Shown piece by piece: positions 9,090 to 17,922 of a DNA stretch of 46,739 nt; position 1 is the stretch's first letter; each line of letters opens with the position of its first letter. Source of the DNA: an uncultured Woeseia sp. (GTDB lineage: Bacteria; Pseudomonadota; Gammaproteobacteria; Steroidobacterales; Woeseiaceae); assembly GCA_913031125.1 (NCBI GenBank), contig CAJWFK010000023.1:1-46739 (forward strand), written 5' to 3'. The notes below the pieces were generated by a model, which saw nothing but the letters and a program-made list of their open reading frames with translations, searched no databases and was not told where the DNA came from. The position numbers and the translations under genes are program-made.

Positions 9090-10085
9090 TTATTGGAGTT
9101 CTGTATCTATAGTAATTCTAACCGTCGAGCTTGAATCTGTATCCAAAATTCGCTGACCAAATAAATCACCTGACTGCCCTATTGGTGTGCCACTCAATGC
9201 TATTCTCGCTATAACCTCGACCTGTCTTAAGGTGGAAATTGAACGACCAGCTATCATTGAGTCCGCCTCCGTAATTGGAACGGTGGTTGGTAGTTGTGAA
9301 AAATTCCTGCGGACAACGGCAATTGGTGGTGAGGGCTGATCCGGGTCCCTCGCTATTATGAACACGGGAGTGTCAGGAGGAATTTGCTTCTTTGAAATTA
9401 TTCCTAAAGAAATATCGACTGTTATTCCTGGTTTAGCAACAGAGGGTGCAGCATCATTTACTTTCCCCTGGTGCGTCTCCCGAAGCATGGCAATTTGCGC
9501 CTCCAGGATCACTCTAATCTCCTCCGGTGGTGAGGTCGCTAGTAACGCCTCCCAGCGCTCTGCAGCAAGGAGTTCTTTGCCGCTCTGGGCAGCAGCCATT
9601 CCGGAATAAAATAATGCTTTGGGATTATTTGGTGTAATAGCTATGGCCTGCTCAAATAGCTGTCCCGCTCGCCCACCAAGGGTTAACTGGTCCTGTAAGA
9701 AAATTGCTTCGCCGAGGTCAGCTAATGTTTGGCTGTTACTACCAAATTCAAGTGCCACTGCTTCCTCGTAAGCCTGGACCGCTTCGGAAAAGTTTTGCAG
9801 TTGCAAGTACGACCTGCCGAGCATCTTCCAGCCATTTAAGTCCGTAGGGGTTTCCTCCATCCTAAGGGCCAGCGCCGACACCATCTCTTCTATATTGGGC
9901 ACCGCATCCTGGTTGGATTTAATGTTAGGACTTCCTATTTGCATATACATCACGCTAGCAAACAAAGTCAAACCCACGACAGTCAGGCCTGAAGTGGCCG
10001 ATAGTTTTCTCTCGCTACGGTAGAGCGGCACCGTAATGACAAGAACCGCAACTGCTAGCATTACACTAAATAGAGCCCAGAGCAT
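9090..10085 (-). CDS. ccmI: CcmI, c-type cytochrome biogenesis protein
   Basis: CcmI escorts apocytochrome c to the CcmF/H haem-ligation complex. This 331-residue protein has two N-terminal membrane helices (about 1-20 and 35-52) around a short loop. TPR-like repeats follow from about residue 70 (WKMLGRSYLQLQNFSEAVQAY and onward), then a periplasmic C-terminal domain. It begins 3 bp after ccmH and closes the ccm operon. Confidence 0.92.
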   Translation of the reverse strand: MLWALFSVMLAVAVLVITVPLYRSERKLSATSGLTVVGLTLFASVMYMQIGSPNIKSNQDAVPNIEEMVSALALRMEETPTDLNGWKMLGRSYLQLQNFSEAVQAYEEAVALEFGSNSQTLADLGEAIFLQDQLTLGGRAGQLFEQAIAITPNNPKALFYSGMAAAQSGKELLAAERWEALLATSPPEEIRVILEAQIAMLRETHQGKVNDAAPSVAKPGITVDISLGIISKKQIPPDTPVFIIARDPDQPSPPIAVVRRNFSQLPTTVPITEADSMIAGRSISTLRQVEVIARIALSGTPIGQSGDLFGQRILDTDSSSTVRITIDTELQ

Positions 10086-10088
10086 TTT

Positions 10089-10526
10089 CTATCCTGCTAG
10101 CTCTTTCGCAGCAACCTCATCCTCGAGGTCGATTGGCATGGAGCTTCGTTTCCGTAGCACTCGGTACACTACAATTATCCCCACAAAAATAAAGATGAAC
10201 GGCGCCACCCAGAGAACCAATGTAATTCCATTCATCGCAGGCCTATACAGCGCGAATTGGCCATATCTTTCTACTAAGAAGTCAAATATCTCTTGGTCTG
10301 TTTTGCCCTCGGACAATAAACGCCGGATCTCTCGACGCAAATCGTCAGCGAGAAAGGCATTGGAATCCTTGATGGTCTGGTTCTGGCATTTTAGGCACCG
10401 CACCTCCTCGATAATTTTTTCATAACGTTGCTGTAACACCGGATCCTCAAATGCTTTTCCTGCGTCAATAGCGAACAGCATTGAAGGTAACCACATAAGG
10501 GCTATTACAACGAGTCGCGCTTTCAT
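10089..10526 (-). CDS. ccmH: CcmH (CcmL-type), apocytochrome c thiol reductase subunit
   Basis: This 145-residue membrane protein has a signal sequence, the redox motif RCLKCQNQTI (Cys44 and Cys47) close to the family LRCxxCQ signature, and a single C-terminal membrane helix (about 105-123). It reduces the CXXCH disulfide of apocytochromes together with CcmG. This is the short form without the TPR domain, which is encoded separately as ccmI. Its ATG overlaps the TGA of ccmG. Confidence 0.95.
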   Translation of the reverse strand: MKARLVVIALMWLPSMLFAIDAGKAFEDPVLQQRYEKIIEEVRCLKCQNQTIKDSNAFLADDLRREIRRLLSEGKTDQEIFDFLVERYGQFALYRPAMNGITLVLWVAPFIFIFVGIIVVYRVLRKRSSMPIDLEDEVAAKELAG

Positions 10527-11059
10527 TTAATATTCTCCAGTTCCTCTTGGATTAAGGGTAAGAAATCCTGGTTCCACCTGACACGGTCTAGCGGTCCCAG
10601 GTGTTTATAGAGCACTGTTCCGTCTTTCCCTATCAGGAATGTCTCTGGTGCACCGTAAACTCCCCAGTCAATGCCAACGCGGCCATCGTGATCGTATCCT
10701 GACGCTATATACGGATCTCCCAACACATCCAGCCACTCCAGAGCATCCTCCCTGCGGTCGCGCCAATTGATCCCATAGATAGGCACGCTCTCCTCTTGGG
10801 CCAGACTTTTCAGGAACTCGTGTTCCTGACGGCACCCTACACACCAGGTGGCCCACACATTGACTAATGACACAACACCTTGGTAATCAGAGGAGCTGAC
10901 CCTTTCTGATGGATTTTTGAGTTTGGGTAAATCGAAAGCAGGTGCGTCCTTACCTAGGAAGGGGGATGGCAGCGCATTTAAATCTCTCTCGGGATCAAGG
11001 CCCTTGATGAACACTCCAATGAGAAGTCCAAAGGCTATTATTGGAAACAGGTAGCGCAT
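10523..11059 (-). CDS. ccmG: CcmG/DsbE, membrane-anchored thioredoxin-like protein
   Basis: This is a periplasmic thioredoxin-fold reductant of 178 residues. One N-terminal membrane anchor is followed by the active site WATWCVGCRQEH (Cys73, Cys76). It then has the CcmG-type GINWRDRREDALEWL segment and the cis-Pro region YGAPETFLI. The frame is open upstream to 11149 inside ccmF. The ATG at 11059, 5 bp after the ccmF stop, gives the usual length. WCVGC replaces the more usual WCxTC/WCxPC, but both cysteines are present. Confidence 0.94.
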   Translation of the reverse strand: MRYLFPIIAFGLLIGVFIKGLDPERDLNALPSPFLGKDAPAFDLPKLKNPSERVSSSDYQGVVSLVNVWATWCVGCRQEHEFLKSLAQEESVPIYGINWRDRREDALEWLDVLGDPYIASGYDHDGRVGIDWGVYGAPETFLIGKDGTVLYKHLGPLDRVRWNQDFLPLIQEELENIK

Positions 11060-11064
11060 TTTCG

Positions 11065-12993
11065 TCAATGCTCCCTTCCGGTGGCGCGGTAACGCCGGTC
11101 GCTTGTCGCAACAATTCCACCTAGGGCCATCACAAAAGCCCCGAGCCAAATCAGACGAATCATTGGTTTATATTGCAACCTAACACTCCAGGCTCCGTCG
11201 CCCAAAGGGTCTCCTAAAGCCACAAAGATATCCCGCTCTAATTCAGCATCAATGGCCGCCTCTGTCATGGGGCTTTGTTGGACCAAGTAGGTCCGTTTTT
11301 GGGGCCGAAGATCTGAAATGAATGCTCCATTCTTGCGGACCTCAAAATTTCCTTCAATCGCCGTGTAATTTGGCCCTCGGATGTCGTCAAGGCTTTTGAG
11401 TGTAAAATCGTAACCCGCAACGTTGACCGTCTCCCCGGGTCTAAGACCCCTATCAGCCTCGATACTAAAAGATGAGACAATCACTACGCCAAACACAAAC
11501 ATTCCGACCCCGAAGTGCGCGATCGACATTCCTAATATTCCTCTAGGCATACTTAAGATAGTGCCGTTTTTTCGCCAATAACCTATGGGTTGGATTGCTG
11601 CCATGATCATTATCCAAATGCCGGCAACAACACCAACTACCAGCAGAGCTCCTGAGCTCCCGTATATTAAAAACGGTAAAGCGATACCTAAAACTATAGC
11701 GACTATTGCAGGTTTCTTAATGAGTTGAGCTAGTTTACTAGGGGCTTGCATTCCCCAGGCTGTATGCATGCCAATACCGACAAGAAAAACCAAGGGCAGC
11801 ATGGGGATTATAAATGCCAGGTCAAAATAGGGAGGCCCCACTGAAATTTTTTCACCCGTAAATACCTCTACGATAAGTGGCGCAAGAGTGCCTCCTAAAA
11901 TAAGTATTGTGGCAATTACAAGCAGAACGTTATTCAGTAACAGGAAGGTTTCTCTTGACAGCGGCTTGAATCCGGCTTCTGAGTCAAGCCCCGGAGCGCG
12001 CCATGCATAAAGAATCAGTGCTCCACCTATAACGATACTGAGAAACGTCAATATAAATAACCCTCGTTCCGGATCCACTGCAAATGCGTGTACAGAGATT
12101 AGGATTCCCGAACGAACAAGAAAAGTACCTAATAGGCTTAGGGAAAAGGCAGAGATCGCAAGTAGCAGGGTCCAACTTTTAAAGAGGCCTCTTTTCTCAG
12201 TCACTGCTAAAGAATGGATTAATGCCGTGCCGATCAGCCACGGCATGAATGATGCATTTTCTACTGGATCCCAGAACCACCACCCACCCCAGCCAAGTTC
12301 GTAATAGGCCCACCAACTACCTAAGGCAATACCAATGGTAAGAAATAGCCAGGCGGCTGTGGTCCATGGACGGGTCCAGCGGGCCCATTTCTGATCCAGA
12401 TTCCCACTGATCATGGCCGCGATAGCGAATGCAAACGCTACTGCAAACCCGACATACCCCATGTAGAGAATCGGCGGGTGAATTGCTAAGCCTGGGTCCT
12501 GCAATAAGGGATTGAGGTCTGACCCATCTGCAGGGGCTGGAATAAGCCGTTCAAATGGGTTTGAGGTCAGTAAAGTGAAAAGAAGGAACCCAAGGCTTAG
12601 GATTCCAAGCACGCCAATTACCCTGGAACTGAAAGGCGCCGGTAGTCCTCTGCTGTAGCGACACACCAGAATAGTCCATCCGGAAAGGAGCAGAACCCAT
12701 AACAACAAAGATCCTTCGTGCGCACCCCAGACCGCAGATATCTTGTAAATAGTCGGCAAAGAAAGCTGGGAGTGGTTCGCGACATATAACACTGAGAAAT
12801 CGCTATCAAGAAACGCCCAGGTAAGGCATACAAATGCAATCAAAATAAAAACAAACTGAGCGGTCGCCGCTGGCCGAGCCACTGCCATCATTGCCGTACT
12901 TCCCCGGTGAGCTCCTAAAAGCGGTAAAACGCTCTGGCAGATAGCTAACCCCAGCGCGAGAATTAAAGCAAAGTGTCCAATCTCTGGAATCAC
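11065..12993 (-). CDS. ccmF: CcmF, haem ligase subunit of cytochrome c maturation
   Basis: This 642-residue polytopic membrane protein transfers haem from CcmE to apocytochrome. The WWD signature WGGWWFWDPVEN is at residues 234-245. Haem-ligand-region motifs ISAVWGAHEGSLLLW (about 85-99) and LAIHPPILYMGYVG (about 169-182) are present, with a large periplasmic loop near the C-terminus (about 500-605). The length matches the family. Translation starts at GTG 12993, which overlaps the TGA of ccmE. Confidence 0.96.
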   Translation of the reverse strand: MIPEIGHFALILALGLAICQSVLPLLGAHRGSTAMMAVARPAATAQFVFILIAFVCLTWAFLDSDFSVLYVANHSQLSLPTIYKISAVWGAHEGSLLLWVLLLSGWTILVCRYSRGLPAPFSSRVIGVLGILSLGFLLFTLLTSNPFERLIPAPADGSDLNPLLQDPGLAIHPPILYMGYVGFAVAFAFAIAAMISGNLDQKWARWTRPWTTAAWLFLTIGIALGSWWAYYELGWGGWWFWDPVENASFMPWLIGTALIHSLAVTEKRGLFKSWTLLLAISAFSLSLLGTFLVRSGILISVHAFAVDPERGLFILTFLSIVIGGALILYAWRAPGLDSEAGFKPLSRETFLLLNNVLLVIATILILGGTLAPLIVEVFTGEKISVGPPYFDLAFIIPMLPLVFLVGIGMHTAWGMQAPSKLAQLIKKPAIVAIVLGIALPFLIYGSSGALLVVGVVAGIWIMIMAAIQPIGYWRKNGTILSMPRGILGMSIAHFGVGMFVFGVVIVSSFSIEADRGLRPGETVNVAGYDFTLKSLDDIRGPNYTAIEGNFEVRKNGAFISDLRPQKRTYLVQQSPMTEAAIDAELERDIFVALGDPLGDGAWSVRLQYKPMIRLIWLGAFVMALGGIVATSDRRYRATGREH

Positions 12994-13454
12994 GGTTGTT
13001 TTGCTTCCATATCAGTTTCCGGTGCAACTGCCGGCCGATATTGCTTAAGTGACTCTGCAACTTCTGGAGGCATATATTTCTCGTCATGCTTGGCCAGGAC
13101 CTCATCAGCGATAAAGCGCCCATCTGTGCCCAGCCTGCCGTGTGCCACAATTCCCTGACCCTCACGAAATAAATCCGGTAGGATGCCGCTATAAATAACG
13201 GTTAGTTCAGTATTTAGATCAGTGAGGTCAAATTGAATCTCGAGAGCGCCTGTTTCCCGTTCCACGCTGCCCTCCACCACCAGGCCACCAACCCGAAAAT
13301 TACGGTTAGCGGGATACTTACCTTCATTCACATCGGAAATGTCAATGAAGAACATCATGTTTTCTTCGAAGGCAGTTAAAGTGAGTGCCACACCAATCCC
13401 AATGCCAATCGCCACCAGCCCAACCGCCAGCATTCTTTGCTGCCTTGGTTTCAT
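12990..13454 (-). CDS. ccmE: CcmE, periplasmic haem chaperone
   Basis: The 154-residue protein has an N-terminal membrane anchor and an OB-fold domain. The covalent haem-binding histidine lies in VLAKHDEKYMPPEV (His123, matching His130 of E. coli), followed by the usual tyrosine. Its start codon abuts the ccmD stop and its end overlaps ccmF. Confidence 0.95.
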   Translation of the reverse strand: MKPRQQRMLAVGLVAIGIGIGVALTLTAFEENMMFFIDISDVNEGKYPANRNFRVGGLVVEGSVERETGALEIQFDLTDLNTELTVIYSGILPDLFREGQGIVAHGRLGTDGRFIADEVLAKHDEKYMPPEVAESLKQYRPAVAPETDMEAKQP

Positions 13455-13616
13455 CTAATCCAGCTCCTGCACTTGGATACGTTGCTCAATAGTCTTCAAC
13501 ATGCTCTCATGGCTCTTTAGTCCCTGAACATAACAGAGCAGCATAACGAGTCCGGTTAACCCAAATGCGCTCCACACATAAATTCCATAACCGCCCATAT
13601 CTAATGCGCCTGCCAT
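13455..13616 (-). CDS. ccmD: CcmD, small haem-exporter subunit
   Basis: This is a 53-residue open frame between ccmC and ccmE. It has the CcmD pattern: a short GGYGIYVWSAFGL segment leading into one membrane helix, then a charged cytoplasmic tail ending in VQELD. CcmD stabilises the CcmC-CcmE complex and helps release holo-CcmE. The ATG at 13616 is 3 bp after the ccmC stop, and its TAG is directly followed by the ccmE ATG. It is easily missed by length cut-offs. Confidence 0.9.
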   Translation of the reverse strand: MAGALDMGGYGIYVWSAFGLTGLVMLLCYVQGLKSHESMLKTIEQRIQVQELD

Positions 13617-13619
13617 ATC

Positions 13620-14375
13620 TTAAAGCTCTCCTCTCTGGATCAGGTTCTTGACCCACATTTTTCTATGCTCTCGGTAAATGACTCCTGTTCGGACCCTGAT
13701 TAGCAATAAAGCACCAAATAACAATGTAAAACCAGCGATATTGAATAGTAGAGGAGTTAACATTTCGGGTGGCATCGCCGGACCATCCTCTCGCAAGATA
13801 GTCGCTCCTTGATGTAATGAGCTCCACCATTCCACTGAATAGTGGATTATTGGAATGTTCACAGCTCCAACAAGGGCTAAGACCCCGCTGGCATTATCTG
13901 CTTTCTTAACATCGCTGATCGCAGCACGTAGCGCCATATAGCCAAAATAGAGAAAGAGCATTAATAGCTCAGAGGTCAGCCTTGGGTCACCCCATTCCCA
14001 CCAGGTTCCCCACATAGGGCGTCCCCAGATCATCCCTGTAGCCAAAGCGAGAAAGGTAAACCACGCTCCAATCGGCGCCGCAGCGGCAGCTACAGCATGT
14101 GACAGCTTTATCCGCCAGATTAAGCCGATACCAGCGGCCAGTGCCATGGTCATATATGCCGCCATCGAGAGGTACGCAGATGGAACATGGACATAGATGA
14201 TGCGAAAAGCATCGCCTTGCTGGTAGTCTGGAGGGGCGACGAAGAGACCATGCCAGGTGCCCCACGCAATGATGAGCAGCCCCGAAATCCCAAACCATGG
14301 GACCATTTTCTCCGATATTCGAAAAAAGTGCGGCGGTGATGCCAGTTTATGAAACCATGTCCACATGCTGTTCAC
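13620..14375 (-). CDS. ccmC: CcmC, haem delivery protein
   Basis: This 251-residue, six-helix membrane protein attaches haem to CcmE. The tryptophan-rich signature WGTWWEWGDPRLTSELLM is visible, as are the flanking histidine regions IIYVHVPSAYLSM and IIHYSVEWW. The first codon is a GTG overlapping the ccmB TGA. An ATG three codons later is also possible. Confidence 0.95.
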   Translation of the reverse strand: MNSMWTWFHKLASPPHFFRISEKMVPWFGISGLLIIAWGTWHGLFVAPPDYQQGDAFRIIYVHVPSAYLSMAAYMTMALAAGIGLIWRIKLSHAVAAAAAPIGAWFTFLALATGMIWGRPMWGTWWEWGDPRLTSELLMLFLYFGYMALRAAISDVKKADNASGVLALVGAVNIPIIHYSVEWWSSLHQGATILREDGPAMPPEMLTPLLFNIAGFTLLFGALLLIRVRTGVIYREHRKMWVKNLIQRGEL

Positions 14376-15064
14376 TCGTTACATATCCGGAGAGCTGCGG
14401 CCGTGGCGAATGGTGCAAGCGATAAAGCGAACATACAATAGGCACCCAGGAAGTATATTCCCGCGGCCGTCGGATCGTTTGTCATCGACAATGAAGCAGT
14501 CCGGGCTCCAAAAATAAGAATGGGCATTGCCAAGGGCAAAATCAAGAGGCTTAGTAGAGAACCGGCCCGATGAGCACCTATGGTAAGCGCGGAACCAATC
14601 GCACCCAATAGACTTAGGCTAATTGTGCCAAAGATAAGTGTGACCATCATAATTGTAATCGTCTGAACGGGCATTTGAAACATAACCGAAATGAGCGGTG
14701 AGATCAGCACTAATGGCACTCCATTGGTTAGCCAATGTGCCGCCGATTTCCCAAGAGCCAATAATGGAAGGGGTTGCTGGCTAAGGATTAATTGATCCAG
14801 GCTGCCATCTTCATAGTCACTGACAAACAAGCTATTAAGGGATAATAAAGTGGCTAATAGAGCCCCGACCCACATGACCCCCGGCCCACTAAGCTGAAGT
14901 TGTTCCGCGGTTGGCCCCCCGGCTAGTGGGAAGAGTGTGCAAACCATGAGGAAGAAAAACAGGGGGTTGAGCATATCTCCTGGTCGCTTCCACGAAAGCA
15001 GTAGGTCTCTACGCACCACTGCGCAAAATCCGCTAAACAAATTTGATGTTCCTTTGTCACTCAT
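14372..15064 (-). CDS. ccmB: CcmB, ABC exporter membrane subunit
   Basis: This 230-residue membrane protein with about six helices fits the CcmB family, including the early RRDLLLSWKRPGDMLNPLFF segment and LNSLFVSDYEDGSLDQL. With CcmA and CcmC it forms the transporter-like complex that drives release of holo-CcmE. It overlaps ccmA by ATGA and ccmC by GTGA. Confidence 0.94.
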   Translation of the reverse strand: MSDKGTSNLFSGFCAVVRRDLLLSWKRPGDMLNPLFFFLMVCTLFPLAGGPTAEQLQLSGPGVMWVGALLATLLSLNSLFVSDYEDGSLDQLILSQQPLPLLALGKSAAHWLTNGVPLVLISPLISVMFQMPVQTITIMMVTLIFGTISLSLLGAIGSALTIGAHRAGSLLSLLILPLAMPILIFGARTASLSMTNDPTAAGIYFLGAYCMFALSLAPFATAAALRICNE

Positions 15065-15672
15065 CCTAGTTTGATCCGGTGGGTTCTCGCATCAACCTCC
15101 AGGGGGGCATGAGACGCTGCAATACAAATCCCTTTCGAGGTAAGATGTTCAGTGATCAGTTCCTGAACGAGTGATTGTCCTGAGGCATCGAGGTTGGTCA
15201 GTGGCTCATCGAGAATCCAAATCCGTCCGGCACCCATAAGTAAACGAGCTAATCCAGCCCTTCTGCCCTGTCCAGCGGAAAGAAAGCCAAACGGCAGCGT
15301 AGCAATTTGGTCAAGATCCAGTCTTTTTAGAATGCTCCTTAACTCGGTATTTGATGTTGATCTCAGGTGCTTTTCAAAGGCAAGGTTCTCCCAGAGATTT
15401 AAATCGGCTTTAAAGCCGACACGGTGTGATAGCCAGATTATCTCTCCACGAAAGGATTGCCATATTTGGGTTACCGGTACTCCATTAAGTGTTAGTTCCC
15501 CAGTATCGAGTGTCAGTAAACCGGTAATTCCGCGAAGGAGGCTCGTTTTTCCGGATCCATTTGCACCCTCGATTAAGAGAAGCTCGCCGCTGTCTACTGA
15601 GAACGCTAGATCACTGCACAAGCAACGATCACCACGGATGATCGATACCGACTGGCCGGACAGAGTTGTCAC
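15061..15672 (-). CDS. ccmA: CcmA, ATP-binding subunit of the Ccm ABC complex
   Basis: This 203-residue ABC ATPase has Walker A GANGSGKT (36-43), signature LSAGQGRRAGLARLL (131-145) and Walker B IWILDEP (151-157). The compact size and position first in ccmABCDEFGHI identify it as CcmA. Its ATP hydrolysis powers release of haem-loaded CcmE. The operon promoter should lie just upstream in the AT-rich gap to 15932. Confidence 0.95.
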   Translation of the reverse strand: MTTLSGQSVSIIRGDRCLCSDLAFSVDSGELLLIEGANGSGKTSLLRGITGLLTLDTGELTLNGVPVTQIWQSFRGEIIWLSHRVGFKADLNLWENLAFEKHLRSTSNTELRSILKRLDLDQIATLPFGFLSAGQGRRAGLARLLMGAGRIWILDEPLTNLDASGQSLVQELITEHLTSKGICIAASHAPLEVDARTHRIKLG

Positions 15673-15932
15673 CCTATTAGCCCCCTGAAGTACTCAGAGT
15701 TGATAATTATGTTAAAAATTTGCATAATTTTGATATACCATCAACAGTTACGAACTTAAATTAAAGCAGTTTATTCAAGTTCGGTAGTTCCTTACTGGCG
15801 TCTGGGGCTCCTCAATTGTTGTGTGGAATTGCTACTAGCCAATTCTAGACTAGTCCAAGCTTAATTTTTAGAACTGGTAATTGGCGTAACTGTAGCAGAA
15901 ACGTAGGACGCCACTGGTATGGGGTTCGATCG
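15673..15932. promoter_or_regulatory. Divergent intergenic region with an imperfect inverted repeat
   Basis: This 260 bp gap separates ccmA from the ATPase-FHA gene and should contain both promoters. The stretch 15698-15740 is very AT-rich. An inverted repeat has arms CGAACTT (15751-15757) and AAGTTCG (15777-15783). The pairing extends imperfectly inward to a GCAG loop. It has no GC-rich stem or T-tract, so an operator is more likely than a terminator. I see no confident -35/-10 pair. Confidence 0.35.
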
Positions 15933-17192
15933 ATGGATATAAGTGCCACCGGTTTACAGCGACAGCCGTTCCACACAGATGGGGATCCTCTCGTATTCTT
16001 CAGTTATTCAGGGCAAGAAAAAGCCTATGAATTCTTTGAGGAGACGTGGCACCAAAATACCGGTTTAGGGCTATTTCAGGGTCCTCACCTATCTGGAAAG
16101 AGTACGATCATCTCGCATTATAAAAAGTTGATTGCTGACGATTGCGCCGTGGCAGTTGTGAATGGTGACGGTATTGACTCCAACAGGCTTCTTGCAGCGA
16201 TGCTGAAAAGCTTTGGCTACCAGCATGAATTCGAGACGCTGAACGAGTTGATGAACATGGTGATTGTTTTTATTAAGCAGCAAACTGCTGCTGGCCGGCC
16301 GCCAATGCTTTTCGTAGAAAACACGCATGCTATGAGCCCGGACGCGATGAATACATTGTGCGAGCTATCGGCGATACACGTCAAAGATAAATTTGCATTG
16401 CGTATTATTTTGGCTAGTGACCGCTCTATTGCCTATATCGCAAATGCTCCCGCTATGGGGCGTATAGCAAAAAGACTTACCGGAAACTTCCATTTAGCAC
16501 CCTTAACCATCGATGAAGCTAGCGACTATCTTTACACCAAACTGAAACAAGGCGGTTGCGCGGATCCAGATATTGTTTTTCCGGACGCCGTTTGCGATGA
16601 GCTCTACCATTCATCAGGCGGGTGGCCTGGTTTATTAGATGAGCTGGCAGCTTCTGCTATCGAGCGCGCCGATCAGTGTCCGGTCCGGCCCAATGATGTC
16701 GGCGATCCTTCAGCACCAAAAGGCACTCACCCTGCCTTGATGCAAGATGCAACTTTGGATGCAGAAGACCGAAGCCATTCTGACCCCATAATTTTCCTTA
16801 CGCATAACGGGGAAACACTGAAAAAAATTCGTTTTGAGGGCTCTCGATTACTTATTGGCCGCTCCTCCCATAACGATTTACAGATCGATGGTAAATTCCT
16901 CAGCCGCCATCATGCGCTGCTAGTCAGGCATGGTCCGGCTACATTGCTGATGGACCTGAATAGCGCAAACGGGACTTTCGTGAATTCGCGGAGAGTCTCA
17001 AACCAGGTATTAATGCACGATGACGTGATAACGCTGGGGGATTACGCCATGAAGTTTGTTGATCCGAAAGCGCAACGCCGGGAGAGAGTCGAAGGTATAA
17101 AGCTTGATGACACTGAGCTTATGAAAACACTCGATGATATGCGTAAAGTATTGATCGACCCGGTTCCCGTCCGTTGGAAACTTGTTGGCTAA
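15933..17192 (+). CDS. ExeA-like AAA ATPase fused to a C-terminal FHA domain
   Basis: This is a 419-residue two-domain protein. The N-terminal part resembles ExeA/GspA-type ATPases: it has an opening GLQRQPF pattern, Walker A GPHLSGKST (50-58) and a FHLAPLTIDEASDYL segment. The Walker B region reads MLFVENTH (125-132), with E-N where D-E is expected. The C-terminal FHA domain has LLIGRSSHNDLQI (316-328), LSRHHA (333-338) and NGTFVN (346-351), so a phosphothreonine-binding surface is intact. No secretion genes, kinase or phosphatase lie nearby. GGGGTT precedes the ATG. The role is unknown, with phospho-regulated signalling or assembly possible. Confidence 0.85.
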   Translation: MDISATGLQRQPFHTDGDPLVFFSYSGQEKAYEFFEETWHQNTGLGLFQGPHLSGKSTIISHYKKLIADDCAVAVVNGDGIDSNRLLAAMLKSFGYQHEFETLNELMNMVIVFIKQQTAAGRPPMLFVENTHAMSPDAMNTLCELSAIHVKDKFALRIILASDRSIAYIANAPAMGRIAKRLTGNFHLAPLTIDEASDYLYTKLKQGGCADPDIVFPDAVCDELYHSSGGWPGLLDELAASAIERADQCPVRPNDVGDPSAPKGTHPALMQDATLDAEDRSHSDPIIFLTHNGETLKKIRFEGSRLLIGRSSHNDLQIDGKFLSRHHALLVRHGPATLLMDLNSANGTFVNSRRVSNQVLMHDDVITLGDYAMKFVDPKAQRRERVEGIKLDDTELMKTLDDMRKVLIDPVPVRWKLVG

Positions 17193-17237
17193 TACCCGGT
17201 AACTTCTAGGGCTGACGGGTCTCAGGCATTGCAAAAC

Positions 17238-17870
17238 CTATTTATTTTCATCGACTACTTCCAAAGGTAATTGATGGAGCGGCACCATTGTCTGCCGATA
17301 ATAGTTTTCCTTGAAATGCCTGCGGCACATAGAGACATATAGGTCATTACCCCCGATCTCAACCTGTGATCCCTGTGTAATCGCGTTACCCTGCCCGTCA
17401 ACCCGAATAACCATTGTGGCTTTCCGTCCGCAGAAACAAATCGCTTTCAGCTCTTTTATTTTGTCCGCCCATGCCAACAAATACTTACTTCCCTCAAAAA
17501 GCTCCCCCTGGAAGTCAGTGCGCAATCCATAACAAAGCACGGCAATGTCGCATTCGTCGGCAACTTCGCCCAACTGATGGACCTGCTCTTTAGTTAAGAA
17601 CTGAGCCTCATCTACCAATACACAATTAAGCGCAGAATCACCATTTAGCTTGTTGACGAGGCGCAAGAGATCATCATTTTGTTTGAAGGCCGTCGCATTA
17701 GCTGCAAGACCTATTCTTGAAGTAACCTTACCCACGCCAAATCGGTCATCGAGGTCGGGGGCCAGGACGAGAGTTTGCATGCCCCGCTCGCGATAGTTAT
17801 AACTGGCTTGGAGCAATGCGGTGGATTTACCTGCATTCATAGAGGAATAGTAAAAATATAAGCTTGCCAT
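17238..17870 (-). CDS. tdk: Thymidine kinase
   Basis: This 210-residue enzyme phosphorylates thymidine with ATP in pyrimidine salvage. It is close to E. coli Tdk along its whole length. Features are the P-loop SSMNAGKS (9-16), the Walker B-like LVDEAQFL (85-92), the zinc-site cysteines in CFCGRK (145-150) and CRRH (182-185), and the thymidine-contact region [10 protein letters not shown]. It converges with the ATPase-FHA gene and is divergent from the nuclease gene. Confidence 0.96.
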   Translation of the reverse strand: MASLYFYYSSMNAGKSTALLQASYNYRERGMQTLVLAPDLDDRFGVGKVTSRIGLAANATAFKQNDDLLRLVNKLNGDSALNCVLVDEAQFLTKEQVHQLGEVADECDIAVLCYGLRTDFQGELFEGSKYLLAWADKIKELKAICFCGRKATMVIRVDGQGNAITQGSQVEIGGNDLYVSMCRRHFKENYYRQTMVPLHQLPLEVVDENK

Positions 17871-17922
17871 TTATGTATCCTAACCGGACTGTTATACCAC
17901 TGCATCAAAATTGGAGTCAGCT

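Noticed and set aside
11060..11149. Longer CcmG start inside ccmF
   Set aside because: The extra residues are the out-of-frame ccmF tail, while the internal ATG gives the normal anchor and length.
17193..17237. Weak ACCCG/CGGGT hairpin between convergent genes as a terminator
   Set aside because: Only five pairs with a long loop and no T-tract.
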